DNA of 64,000 nt, from positions 2,852,001 to 2,916,000 of the forward strand of contig NZ_CP016279.1 in assembly GCF_001542625.1 (NCBI RefSeq). Reading direction: 5' to 3'. The translations under genes and the position numbers were made by a program. The notes beneath the pieces were generated by a model. That model had not been told where the DNA came from, did no database searches, and worked only from the letters and a program-made list of their open reading frames with translations. This document shows, one piece after another, positions 1-8,171 of this stretch; position 1 is the stretch's first letter; each line of letters opens with the position of its first letter. This DNA is from Streptomyces griseochromogenes. GTDB lineage: Bacteria; Actinomycetota; Actinomycetes; Streptomycetales; Streptomycetaceae.

Positions 1-423
1 ATCGGTCCGGTGCGGGTCGCCGTGGCCGCCGCCGAGCGGCGCGGCGATGCGGTGCTGCGCGATCTGTACACCGCGTTCGGCACCCGGATCCACGACCGGG
101 GGATCAAGGACTTCGACGCGGTGGTCGCCGAGTCCCTCGCCGAACTCGGGCTCCCGGCCGACCTGGCTGCCGCCGCCCACGACCCGTCGTACGACGACGC
201 GGTGCGCCGCGGCCACGAGGCGGGCGCCGAGCCGGAGTCGGGCGGTTACGTGGGCACGCCCACGATCCATGTCGACGGCACCGTGTGGTTCGGTCCCGTC
301 CTGCGGGCGGTCCCGCGCGGTGCCGAGGCGGCGGAACTCTTCGACAGCTTCCGGGTGCTGGCCCGCCACCCCGACTTCTTCGAACTCAAGCGCACCCGCA
401 CCGGAGCGCTCCGCTTCGACTGA
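1..423 (+). CDS. DsbA-family (mycothiol-dependent nitroreductase-like) protein, 3' part
   Basis: The reading frame is open from the first base, so the true start and the N-terminal CxxC redox motif lie outside the window. The visible 140 residues carry the thioredoxin-fold cis-proline block [20 protein letters not shown], followed by a short C-terminal helix. This block is typical of actinobacterial DsbA-family oxidoreductases related to Rv2466c, a mycothiol-dependent nitroreductase. Such proteins reduce disulfides or nitro groups in the cytoplasm with mycothiol or mycoredoxin. The product class is fairly sure; the substrate cannot be told from this fragment. Confidence 0.75.
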   Translation: MGPVRVAVAAAERRGDAVLRDLYTAFGTRIHDRGIKDFDAVVAESLAELGLPADLAAAAHDPSYDDAVRRGHEAGAEPESGGYVGTPTIHVDGTVWFGPVLRAVPRGAEAAELFDSFRVLARHPDFFELKRTRTGALRFD

Positions 424-532
424 GCCCCGGTCGCAGGAGGTTGGGAACACCCACATGTCAAGTCCCCGGTCACACAGAGAGATTGGCTGATAAACGTCCC
501 TCCGGTTCGACGGCCGTCCCCGGCTGGTGACA

Positions 533-586
533 CCTGTGACGGAACCGACGCAGAACCAAGAGCCGACCGCGGTCCGACGTCACAGG
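533..586. repeat. Inverted repeat in the 424-686 intergenic gap
   Basis: The 263-base gap between the DsbA-like gene and the next gene contains CCTGTGACG at 533-541 and its exact complement CGTCACAGG at 578-586, with 36 bases between. It could be a weak stem-loop or a regulator site for the gene starting at 687. I see no gene in the gap. Confidence 0.3.
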
Positions 587-686
587 GGAACGCCGGACCG
601 TGGCGGCCCCGGTGACCGGAACTTCGCGACAGACCCGCCGGGTTGTCCCTAGGGTGAAGCGGGCGCATCAGGCCGGAGGGGGACGG

Positions 687-2157
687 ATGAGTACGACGGG
701 CAGACCGCTGCCGTCACCGCCGCGGTACCGGAAGGACTCGGTGACGCGGCGCCTGTGCGCCTCCGCGCATCTCGACGACGCCTTCGCCCTGTACGTCGAC
801 CGGGCACTCACCGGAGACCGGCTGGACGCCCTGGGACCGAGCCTCGGCATCAACTTCGCCGCCCTCGCCCGGCACGCGCGCACGGCCCGCCGTCGGCGCG
901 CGACCCCGGACCGCCGGCCGGCCTGTCTCGCGGCGGTCGTGCCCGTGGGCGGTTCTGGTGGGCGTGCGGGTGGTGGTCAACGGACACGGTTCGCTCGGAT
1001 GGGTGACGATTTTCGGCCCTCTCGGCGGGTACGCGGCCGCCTGGATCCTGGTCCACCACAAGGAGTCCGTGGGCCGGGACACGGCCCGCGAGGTGAGCGG
1101 CTCGGCCGGGAAACCCGAGCAGGCCGCACCGCCGGTGGAGCCCGAGGCGGAGGCCTGGCTGAGCGAGCCGAAGGGCGCCGACGTCCTGCCGTACGCGGAC
1201 GCGGCCGCCCAGACCACGCCGTTCGTCGGCAGCGGTTCGAAGACCGAGGAGGTGGTCTGGCAGCCCATCGACGTCAGCAGGCCCGCCGCGCCCCCGGTGG
1301 CGGCAAGCTCCCCCTGCTGCCCTTCGACGCCGTCGACCTGCACACCTACGTGGCCCGGCACATGGAGACCATCTCCGGACTCCAGGGCCTCGGGGTCAAG
1401 AACCGGCTCTACGTCCTCGGAGCCACGCAGGCTTCCTCTCCGAGCTGGTGCGGGCGGGGCTGCAGAACCCGGGCGCGGGCATGCGCACCCACCTCTGCCT
1501 GGAACGCATCGGCGAGGGCGGACGGATGATCGTCTCCAGGTACCTGCGGGCGATCCTCCACCCGCCCAGCCTGACCTGGGAGGTCCCCGCCTACGGGATA
1601 CCCCCGCTGGACGGCCGCTTCGACCGGGTGGACCGGTTCCCGGTGGCGCCCGGCGAACGCTCGTGGGACCTCGTCAAGTACGCCACCTCGCACACGGGCC
1701 GCGAACTGCGCGGAGCCGTCGGCCGGTTCGCCGCCCGACGGCGCCGGCAACGCGATCACGACCGCGGGCTGACCCGGACGCGCCGGGCAATCACCGAACA
1801 GCACGTGCGGTACGACTACGGCGCCAAAGGCAGCCTGCGCGAGGACCTGGACGGGTGGGACGAGGCGGGCTGTGCCGAGCGCACGACGCGCGGGACTTCC
1901 TGTTCCGGCTCCAGCAGGGCGTGCTCGTCGCCACGGAGCGGTTCCTGGAGGACCCCCATGTCGACACCAGCTCGTACGACAAAGCCGTTCAGGTCATCAG
2001 CACACAGACCTACAACATCGGTAACGTCAGCGGTCCCAGCATCTTCGGCAACGACGGCCGGATCACCATGGGCGGTCGGCAGGGCCCCGGGCCGCACGGC
2101 GGCCCAGGTCCCCAAGGCGGCCCGGGACCCGCGGGATCCGGCCCGCCCGCGCCGTAG
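687..2157 (+). pseudogene. Large conserved hypothetical membrane protein broken by several frameshifts
   Basis: A good ribosome site (GGAGGGGGACGG) precedes ATG at 687. Protein-like sequence can only be followed by changing frame about four times. Frame one runs from 687 (MSTTGRPLP, then VTRRLCASAHLDDAF). A second frame covers about 930-1300 with one membrane segment (GWVTIFGPLGGYAAAWILV). The first frame returns at about 1300-1430 (DAVDLHTYVARHMETI). A third covers about 1450-1870 (ERIGEGGRMIVSRYLRAILH). The second frame returns to the stop at 2157 (HARDFLFRLQQGVLVATERF). The N-terminal VTRRLC...LDDAF block resembles a family I associate with Streptomyces; function unknown. The C-terminus ends in a Gly/Asn motif, TYNIGNVSGPSIFGNDGRI, followed by a Gly/Pro tail. 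The same motif begins the next gene. It is either a decayed gene or a stretch with sequencing indels. Confidence 0.6.
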
Positions 2158-2200
2158 CCCAACCCCCAACGCCCCTCGGACCAGGAGTCAGGACACGACA

Positions 2201-2524
2201 GTGAGCACGTACAACTTCCACGGCAACATCAACGGCCCCGCCAACATGGGCGATCAGGTCCGCATCGACATCACCCACGGACTCAACCTGGAGGGCGTCA
2301 TCCGCCTCTCCGAGGGGCTCCTCGACGCGCTGCGCGCCGAGTACCCGGGGCTCGTCGGCCACGGCGAGATCATCCGCGGCGCCCTGGCGGAGTCCGAGGC
2401 CGACGGCGGGCCCCCCAACCGGGGCCGGATCCGCTCGGCCCTGGAGACCATCAGCATCGGCGCCTCGGCCGGCAGCGGCAGCCTCGCCTTCGTGCAGCAG
2501 TTCATGCACGTCATGGGCCTGTAG
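2201..2524 (+). CDS. Small protein with N-terminal amyloid-like Gly/Asn motif
   Basis: GTG at 2201 is preceded by AGGA with seven bases of spacing and gives a 107-residue protein. Residues 2-22 contain TYNFHGNINGPANMGDQVRI, matching the C-terminal tail of the gene just upstream (TYN, GN, GP, G and RI in the same order). The rest, about 80 residues, looks helical and ends in a Gly/Ser/Ala-rich segment. I do not recognise a catalytic motif. Short shared motifs at the end of one protein and the start of its neighbour are the hallmark of bacterial amyloid signalling (BASS/RHIM-like) pairs, so an effector or adaptor role is possible; that is inference. The 43-base gap to the upstream gene suggests co-transcription. 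Confidence 0.6.
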   Translation: MSTYNFHGNINGPANMGDQVRIDITHGLNLEGVIRLSEGLLDALRAEYPGLVGHGEIIRGALAESEADGGPPNRGRIRSALETISIGASAGSGSLAFVQQFMHVMGL

Positions 2525-2531
2525 GCGGCGC

Positions 2532-2562
2532 GTGGGGCCCCGCCGCCGACACGGGGCCCCAC
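2532..2562. terminator. Hairpin terminator after the small motif protein
   Basis: An exact 11-base stem, GTGGGGCCCCG and CGGGGCCCCAC, with a nine-base loop lies eight bases after the stop at 2524. It has no T-run, as is usual in Streptomyces. It also lies just beyond the end of the minus-strand remnant that follows, so it may act in both directions. Confidence 0.6.
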
Positions 2563-2568
2563 CCCGGT

Positions 2569-3045
2569 TCACCTGGCCCGCACCACCGCCCGTACCCCGT
2601 CCCCGAGGTTCCAGTAGTGCCGCGGCGGCGGCATCTCGCCCGGCTCGGTGCGCGGGCATGTACGCCTCGGGCAGCAGGAACCGGTCGTCGGCGAAGTCCC
2701 GCGCGACCAGCTCCCGTACGATCCCCTCCTGTTCCCCCGTCGCGCAGGTCGGGTAGTACCACTTCAGCGCCCGCTCCCTGTCCGGAGTGCGGACCCGGTA
2801 CACCTCGCCCTGCGGATCGCCGCGGTGCAGAGCGCCCAGCCGGGCCGCGAGCGCGGCCGACGGGCCGGCATCCTGGGCGAGAGAGTCCAGGAACGGGCCG
2901 TCCACCCGGTGCCGGCCGCGCCGGCCCGTCGGCACACAGAGCCCGTCCAGGATCCGTAACCCCAGGGGCGCGGGGCCGAGGACCTCGCCGAGGTGGCGTA
3001 ACCCGGCCGCGTGCTGAGCGGCGGCGAGGCTGCCGTAACCGGGCA
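2569..3045 (-). pseudogene. Protein kinase-like remnant
   Basis: The minus strand carries about 130 residues of coherent protein, including QGEVYRVRTPDRERALKWYY, then EQEGIVRELVARDFADDRF. The GEVYRV and ALKW pieces look like the glycine-loop end and the invariant lysine of a Ser/Thr kinase N-lobe of the YegI-like type. Downstream the frame changes near 2640 and ends in RHYWNLGDGVRAVVRAR. No HRD or DFG catalytic motif follows and no sensible start is visible, so this is a decayed fragment. The kinase assignment is tentative; the pseudogene status is better supported. Confidence 0.4.
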
Positions 3046-3071
3046 CGACGGGCCGGGAGCCGTGGGGCCGG

Positions 3072-3809
3072 CTAGGCGCCGAGCACGGCCGGCAGCGGCA
3101 GACGGGCCGCGTCGTACCGTTCCAGGAGCAGCCGCGCCACCTCGGGCGCCGGGCCCAGCACGCCCGCGAGGACGTCCGCGCCGGCCGCGCCGCGCGTGAT
3201 GCGGTCCGGCAGGAAGCCGGGGGCCAGCACATATGGTGCGACGGCGACCCGCTCACAGCCGAGGGCACGCAACTCCCGTACGGCGTCCTCGGTGCGGGGC
3301 AGGGAAGCGGAGGCGAACGCAGGCCGCACGGCGCACCAACCGGTGTGCCACCACTCCCGCGCGATGTCGGCGATCACTGCGATCGCCTCCGGGTCGGAGG
3401 ACCCCGCCGAGGCCAGCACGACCCCGGTCGAGGACTTGTCGGCGGGCGTCAGCCCCGCCTCGTACAGGCGCCGTTCCAGCGCCGACAGCAGCAGCGGGGA
3501 CGGGCCGAGCACATCCGCCTGCCGGATCCTGAGCCGCGCCGGAGCGTCCCGCAGGACGGCCGGGATGTCGGCCTTGGCATGGAAGGCGCGGGTCAGCAGC
3601 AGCGGCAGCGCCACGACGTCCCCCATGCCCTCCGCCGCCAGCGACTCCAGGACCCCGTTGACGGAGGGGACGTTGAAGTCCAGGAAGCCGGTCTCCACGC
3701 GCAGGCCCGGCCGCAGCGACCGCACCCGCTCCACGAGGGCGTGCACGGTCGCGGCGTGCCGCGGATCGCGGCTGCCGTGGGCGATGATCAGGAGAACCGG
3801 CCTGTGCAT
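3072..3809 (-). CDS. Sirohydrochlorin chelatase (CbiX/SirB family)
   Basis: The 245-residue product begins with the family motif LLIIAHGSRDPRHA and has two related halves; the second repeats the pattern near VLASAGSSDP. CbiX/SirB enzymes insert ferrous iron or cobalt into sirohydrochlorin, and the first-motif histidine is a metal ligand. In this place, last gene of a sulfate assimilation operon that also encodes a siroheme-dependent sulfite reductase, ferrochelation to make siroheme is the sensible role. Only six bases separate it from the permease gene upstream, so it is co-transcribed. The two-domain length is normal for the actinobacterial form. Confidence 0.85.
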   Translation of the reverse strand: MHRPVLLIIAHGSRDPRHAATVHALVERVRSLRPGLRVETGFLDFNVPSVNGVLESLAAEGMGDVVALPLLLTRAFHAKADIPAVLRDAPARLRIRQADVLGPSPLLLSALERRLYEAGLTPADKSSTGVVLASAGSSDPEAIAVIADIAREWWHTGWCAVRPAFASASLPRTEDAVRELRALGCERVAVAPYVLAPGFLPDRITRGAAGADVLAGVLGPAPEVARLLLERYDAARLPLPAVLGA

Positions 3810-3815
3810 GGGACG

Positions 3816-4700
3816 TCAGCTCTTCACCAGCAGGCCGCGGCTGCGCAGCACCCACCGCTCCAGCGGGCTGAAGATCAGCAGGTCGATGGCGATGCCGACG
3901 AACAGGATCAGGAAGATCGCCTCGAAGACCATGGACATGGAGCTGGCGTTGCGGCCGTTCTCCAGGAGCGCGCCCAGGCCGATGCCCAGGTCCGGCGAGG
4001 AGGCGATGATCTCCGCGGCCATCAGCGAGCGCCAGGAGAAGGCCCAGCCCTGCTTCAGTCCGGCCAGGTAGCCCGGCAGCGCGGCCGGCAGGACGATGTG
4101 CCAGGCGCCCTTCAGACCGGTCGCGCCCATCGTGCGACCCGCCCGCAGGAACAGCGGCGGCACCTGGTCGATGCCGGAGACCAGGCCGTTGGCTATGGAC
4201 GGCACCGCGCCGAGCAGGATCACCGCGTACATCATCGAGTTGTCCAGGCCCAGCCAGATCACCGCGGGCGGCACCCACGCCACCGACGGCAGCGACTGCA
4301 GACCGGACAGGACCGGGCCGATGGCGGCACGCAGGAACTTCACCCGGGCCACCAGCAGGCCCAGCGGGGTGCCGATGGCCAGCGCGAACAGGAAGCCCAG
4401 CAGACCGCGCGAGACGCTGGTCCAGATGTAGCCGACCAGCGTGCCCTCGAGCCAGGCCCGCTTGAACTCGGCGCCCACGTCGGCGGGGGACGGCAGCTTG
4501 GTCGGATCGTCGACGATCTTGAATGAGATCAGGGCCTGCCACACCACCAGGACCAGCGCGGTGGCGACGAGCGGCGGCAGGATCTTGGTGGTGAAGGTCT
4601 GCCGGAGCGGCGTCCGGCCGGTGACGGTGGTCTCCAGGGCGTCCAGGCCCGCCTCGACGCTTCCCGCGTCCGCGGGGGTCTTCGTCTCAGTGCTGGCCAT
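3816..4700 (-). CDS. ssuC: ABC transporter permease, sulfonate/taurine type (SsuC-like)
   Basis: The protein (294 residues from ATG 4700) is a multi-spanning inner membrane permease of the BPD_transp_1 class, with the EAA-like loop near AGRTMGATGLKGAWHIVLPA. I chose ATG 4700 over an upstream in-frame codon because GGGGAG lies ten bases before it and it overlaps the ATPase gene end by 14 bases, indicating translational coupling. With the ATPase and lipoprotein genes upstream it forms an SsuABC/TauABC-type importer. Because it sits in the sulfate reduction operon it should import an oxidised sulfur compound; the exact substrate is not shown by sequence. No sulfonate monooxygenase gene is present nearby. 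Confidence 0.85.
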   Translation of the reverse strand: MASTETKTPADAGSVEAGLDALETTVTGRTPLRQTFTTKILPPLVATALVLVVWQALISFKIVDDPTKLPSPADVGAEFKRAWLEGTLVGYIWTSVSRGLLGFLFALAIGTPLGLLVARVKFLRAAIGPVLSGLQSLPSVAWVPPAVIWLGLDNSMMYAVILLGAVPSIANGLVSGIDQVPPLFLRAGRTMGATGLKGAWHIVLPAALPGYLAGLKQGWAFSWRSLMAAEIIASSPDLGIGLGALLENGRNASSMSMVFEAIFLILFVGIAIDLLIFSPLERWVLRSRGLLVKS

Positions 4701-5472
4701 GACGGCGGATCTCCCCACGCAGGACTTCGGTGATCTCTAGCGACAGTTCGGCGACCGGCGCGTCCTCGATGCGCCGCGGCTGCGGAATGTCCACCCGCCA
4801 CTCGCGGGCCACCCGGCCAGGGCGGGAGGACAGCAGCACGACCCGCTGGGCGAGCCGCACCGCCTCGCGCACGTTGTGCGTGACGAAGAGGACGGACACG
4901 CCCGTCTCCTCCCAGATCCGGGTCAGTTCGTCGTGCAGCAGATCGCGGGTGATCGCGTCCAGCGCCGCGAACGGCTCGTCCATCAGCAGCAGCTGGCTGT
5001 CCTGGGCGAGCGCCCGGGCCATCGCCACGCGCTGCCGCATACCGCCGGACAGCTCGTGCACCCGCTTGCCGTACGAGCCCTTCAGCCGTACGAGTTCGAG
5101 CAGCCGCTCGGCCCTGTCGTGGCGCTCGCTCTTCGCGACTCCCCTGAGCTTCAGGGCGAGTTCTATGTTCTTGCCCGCGGTCAGCCACGGGAACAGGGCG
5201 TGCTCCTGGAACATCAGAGCCGGGCGTCCGTGGGTCGTGATGCCGCCCGCGGACGGCTTGTCGAGTCCCGCCACCAGGTTCAGCAGGGTCGACTTGCCGC
5301 AGCCCGAGGCCCCCAGGAGAGTGACGAACTCGCCCGGGGCGACATCGAGGCTGATGTCGTCGAGGACGAGCTGCTGCCCACCCGGTGTCGCGAAGGACTT
5401 CGAAACGTGCTCGATGCGGGCGGCGTACTCGACTGCCTCGGCCTCGGCGGCCTTGGCGAGGGCTGTTGCCAT
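4687..5472 (-). CDS. ssuB: ABC transporter ATPase, sulfonate/taurine type (SsuB-like)
   Basis: The 261-residue product has Walker A (LLGASGCGKST), the Q-loop (FQEHALFPW), signature (LSGGMRQR), Walker B (LLLMDEPFAALD) and the H-loop (FVTHNVREA). These place it in the nitrate/sulfonate/taurine ATPase family. ATG 5472 is preferred over GTG 5481 because AGGAGG lies eight bases before it, whereas the GTG overlaps that site. It powers uptake through the permease encoded just downstream, using the lipoprotein encoded upstream. Its 3' end overlaps the permease start by 14 bases. Confidence 0.9.
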   Translation of the reverse strand: MATALAKAAEAEAVEYAARIEHVSKSFATPGGQQLVLDDISLDVAPGEFVTLLGASGCGKSTLLNLVAGLDKPSAGGITTHGRPALMFQEHALFPWLTAGKNIELALKLRGVAKSERHDRAERLLELVRLKGSYGKRVHELSGGMRQRVAMARALAQDSQLLLMDEPFAALDAITRDLLHDELTRIWEETGVSVLFVTHNVREAVRLAQRVVLLSSRPGRVAREWRVDIPQPRRIEDAPVAELSLEITEVLRGEIRRHGQH

Positions 5473-5504
5473 GGTCGTCACCTCCTGGGAACTCGGATCC
5501 GGAC

Positions 5505-6614
5505 TTACTTCGCGCCGAGACCGGCGTCGCTGACGGAGCGCTCACCCGCGGCCACGAGGACCTTGTTCAGGAGAGTGAGGTCGTAGATGCCGTCCAGCTT
5601 CGGGTTCTCCAGCAGGCCTGCCTGGACCGCGTGCCGGGCCTCGGTGTTGAGCGTCGCCGCCAGCGGGTCGTCGGTGAACCGGACGGACTTCCAGGCCGGG
5701 TCGAGGACGTCGGCGGGCAGGGCCTTGCCGGAGTCCGCCTCCAGCTGCTTGTTGGCCGCCGCCTTCGCCTCGTCGGGGTGGGCGTTGATCCACTTGTTGG
5801 TCTCGACGGAGGCCTTCAGCACGGCCTCGACGGCCTTCGGGTGCTCCTTGAGGAACTTCTGCGACACGATGATGTTCGTGATCACGAACTTCTTGTCGGG
5901 CCACAGCGCGGACTCGTCCAGCAGCACCTTGCCGCCCTCGGCGACCAGCTTGGACGCGGTCGGCTCCGGCACCCAGGCGCCGTCGACGGAGCCGGACCTG
6001 AAGGCGTCCGGGGTCACCTTGTTGTCCGTGCGGACGACGGAGACGTCACCCTTGCCGCTCTGTGCGTCGACCTTCCATCCCTGCTGGGCGACCCAGTTGA
6101 GGAACGCCACGTCCTGCGTGTTGCCCAGCTGAGGCGTCGCGATCCGCTTGCCCTTGACGTCCTTCAGGGACTTGATCTTCTTGGGGTCGACGACCAGCTT
6201 CACCCCGCCCGAGGCCGATCCGCCGATGATGCGCAGGTTCTTGCCGTCCGACTTCGTGTAACCGTTGATCGCCGGGGACGGGCCGATCCAGCCGATGTCG
6301 ACGGAGCCCGAGTTGAGCGCCTCGATCTCGGACGGGCCCGCGTTGAAGAGCTGGTAGTCGGCCTTGGTCGCGCCCAGCTCCTTCTGGAAGAAGCCCTTCT
6401 GGTTGCCGACCAGCGCGGTGGCGTGCGTGAGGTTGCCGAAGTAGCCGATCCTGACGGAGCCCAGTCCGTCGATCTTCTTGGCCCCGGCGGCGATCTTGGC
6501 GGTGCTGTCGTCCTTGGCCTGGGAGCCGTAACCGCAGGCGGCGAGGGTGAGCAGGGGAAGCGCGGCGAGCGCGGCTATACCGCGGCGAAACAGCGGGGAT
6601 CGGTTGGCAGGCAC
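5505..6614 (-). CDS. ssuA: Substrate-binding lipoprotein of sulfonate-type ABC importer
   Basis: From GTG 6614 (AGAGGA nine bases upstream) the product is 369 residues with a signal sequence ending in a lipobox, LLTLAACG, so it is anchored outside the membrane. The mature part has the SsuA/TauA fold hallmarks VRIGYFGNLTHATAL and SVDIGWIGPSPAI. It captures an oxyanion-sulfur compound and delivers it to the permease and ATPase encoded downstream. An extra 11-residue upstream extension to 6647 is possible but lacks a ribosome site. The gap to cysN upstream is 223 bases and contains two tiny open frames, so it may have its own control. Confidence 0.88.
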   Translation of the reverse strand: MPANRSPLFRRGIAALAALPLLTLAACGYGSQAKDDSTAKIAAGAKKIDGLGSVRIGYFGNLTHATALVGNQKGFFQKELGATKADYQLFNAGPSEIEALNSGSVDIGWIGPSPAINGYTKSDGKNLRIIGGSASGGVKLVVDPKKIKSLKDVKGKRIATPQLGNTQDVAFLNWVAQQGWKVDAQSGKGDVSVVRTDNKVTPDAFRSGSVDGAWVPEPTASKLVAEGGKVLLDESALWPDKKFVITNIIVSQKFLKEHPKAVEAVLKASVETNKWINAHPDEAKAAANKQLEADSGKALPADVLDPAWKSVRFTDDPLAATLNTEARHAVQAGLLENPKLDGIYDLTLLNKVLVAAGERSVSDAGLGAK

Positions 6615-6653
6615 GGGAGGCGTTCCTCTCGTTGGCCCGGCGGTCACGGCCTG

Positions 6654-6743
6654 TCAGGTCGTGGCCGGGAGATCGGCAGGTCTTCGTTCACAGCGGTGGG
6701 GGGTGAGGGCGCGCGGGCAGTGCGCGTACGTCAGCACGCACAT
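6654..6743 (-). CDS. Possible Cys-containing leader peptide before the sulfonate transporter genes
   Basis: An ATG at 6743 opens a 29-codon frame beginning MCVLTYAHC and containing three cysteines and the run HRCERR; it ends 39 bases before the lipoprotein start. It overlaps the 3' end of another tiny frame out of phase. Short cysteine-bearing frames ahead of sulfur uptake genes can act as attenuation peptides, where ribosome stalling on Cys codons reports cysteine shortage. The ribosome site (GGGGTGG) is modest. No family signature like the RRHVDL leader upstream of the sulfite reductase is present, so this is tentative. Confidence 0.3.
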   Translation of the reverse strand: MCVLTYAHCPRALTPHRCERRPADLPATT

Positions 6744-6835
6744 CGCGCCACCCCGCCCTGCCCGCTGCCGAGGGCGCCGCTGCCGATGCGGCCGCCCTCC
6801 TTCGCGAACGTCGAGTAGAAATCCGTCCGGTTCAT
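6731..6835 (-). CDS. Possible 34-residue peptide directly after cysN
   Basis: ATG 6835 begins two bases after the cysN stop and encodes MNRTDFYSTFAKEGGRIGSG followed by a Gly-rich stretch ending RCAC. The position directly behind cysN suggests translation by reinitiation. The terminal Cys-Ala-Cys overlaps the start of the second tiny frame. I recognise no family. It could be a regulatory mini-cistron or chance. Confidence 0.25.
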   Translation of the reverse strand: MNRTDFYSTFAKEGGRIGSGALGSGQGGVARCAC

Positions 6836-6837
6836 GG

Positions 6838-8169
6838 TCAGAAGTCCCAGCCGTCGTCCGAGGCCTCGTCCTTGACCGGGTCGGGGGCCGCGAAGGACTC
6901 GCCGACCATGCCCGCGGTGAGCGTGGTGCCGTCGGCCGGGTCGATCAGGATGAAGGAGCCGGTGCGGCGCGAGTCGGCGTAGGAGTCGACCGGCAGCGGC
7001 TCGGCGGTGCGGACCTTCACCCGGCCGATGTCGTTGGCGACGAGCTGTCCCGGGTGCGGGTGCAGGGACAGGTCGTCGAGCGTGAGCCGGGACGGGATGT
7101 CCTTGACGATCGCCTTGACCGTGCGGGTGCCGTGCTTGAGCAGCACCCGGTGCCCGACGGTCAGCGGCTGGTCGGCGACGTGGCAGACGGTCGCCTCCAC
7201 GTCCTGCGTGGTGGCCGGCGCGTCCTTCGTCGGCACGATCAGATCACCGCGCGAGACGTCGATGTCGTCCGCGAGGAGCACGGTGACCGACTGCGTCGTC
7301 CAGGCCACGCCGACCGGCTTGCCGAGCAGGTCGATGCCGGAGATCGTCGTGGTACGGCCGGACGGCAGGACGGTGACCGGGTCGCCGACCCGGAACGTAC
7401 CGGCCGCGATCTGGCCCGCGTAGCCCCGGTAGTCCGGGTGCTCGGCGGTCTGCGGCCGGATCACGTACTGCACGGGCAGCCGGGCGTGGCAGTGCGCCAG
7501 GTCGTGGGCGACCGGGACGGTCTCCAGGTGCTCGAGGACGGTCGGGCCGCCGTACCAGTCCATGTTCGCGGACGGCTCCACCACGTTGTCACCCGCGAGC
7601 GCGGAGATCGGGATGGCGGTGACCTCGGGGATGCCCAGCTCGCTCGCGTACGCCGTGAACTCCTCGGCGATCGCGGCGAACACGGACTCCTCGTAGTCGG
7701 CGAGGTCCATCTTGTTGACGGCGAGGACCACGTGCGGCACACGCAGCAGCGCGGCGATCGCCGCGTGCCGGCGGGTCTGCTCGACCACGCCGTTGCGGGC
7801 GTCGACGAGGATCACGGTCAGCTCGGCGGTGGAGGCACCGGTGACCATGTTGCGGGTGTACTGCACATGTCCCGGGGTGTCGGCCAGGATGAAGCGGCGC
7901 CGGGGCGTGGCGAAGTAGCGGTAGGCCACGTCGATCGTGATGCCCTGCTCCCGCTCGGCCCGCAGGCCGTCGGTGAGCAGCGCGAGGTCCGGGCCGTCCT
8001 GGCCGCGGCTCGCGGACGCGCGCTCCACGGCCTCCAGCTGGTCGGTGAGGACCGACTTGGAGTCGTGCAGCAGCCGCCCGACGAGCGTGGACTTGCCGTC
8101 GTCGACGGAGCCGGCGGTGGCGAACCGCAGCAGGGTGGTGGCCGAGAGCGCCTCGGTCGTGGTGGTCAT
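6838..8169 (-). CDS. cysN: Sulfate adenylyltransferase subunit 1 (GTPase)
   Basis: The 443-residue product is an EF-Tu-like GTPase with G1 (AGSVDDGKSTL), G3 (LADTPGH) and G4 (VNKMDL) motifs and the EF-Tu-type beta-barrel domains behind. CysN couples GTP hydrolysis to formation of adenosine 5'-phosphosulfate by CysD. It lacks a fused APS kinase domain, consistent with the separate cysC two genes upstream. It starts two bases after the cysD stop and is part of the tightly packed operon. Cytoplasmic. Confidence 0.95.
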   Translation of the reverse strand: MTTTTEALSATTLLRFATAGSVDDGKSTLVGRLLHDSKSVLTDQLEAVERASASRGQDGPDLALLTDGLRAEREQGITIDVAYRYFATPRRRFILADTPGHVQYTRNMVTGASTAELTVILVDARNGVVEQTRRHAAIAALLRVPHVVLAVNKMDLADYEESVFAAIAEEFTAYASELGIPEVTAIPISALAGDNVVEPSANMDWYGGPTVLEHLETVPVAHDLAHCHARLPVQYVIRPQTAEHPDYRGYAGQIAAGTFRVGDPVTVLPSGRTTTISGIDLLGKPVGVAWTTQSVTVLLADDIDVSRGDLIVPTKDAPATTQDVEATVCHVADQPLTVGHRVLLKHGTRTVKAIVKDIPSRLTLDDLSLHPHPGQLVANDIGRVKVRTAEPLPVDSYADSRRTGSFILIDPADGTTLTAGMVGESFAAPDPVKDEASDDGWDF

Positions 8170-8171
8170 GG

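Noticed and set aside
3253..4542. Long minus-strand open frame over the chelatase and permease genes
   Set aside because: It is rich in Arg/Gly/Pro with no family motif and overlaps two clear genes in another frame; it is a high-GC shadow.
5385..6818. 477-codon plus-strand open frame opposite the sulfonate-binding lipoprotein
   Set aside because: The opposite strand encodes a lipoprotein with lipobox and family motifs; this frame is its antisense shadow.
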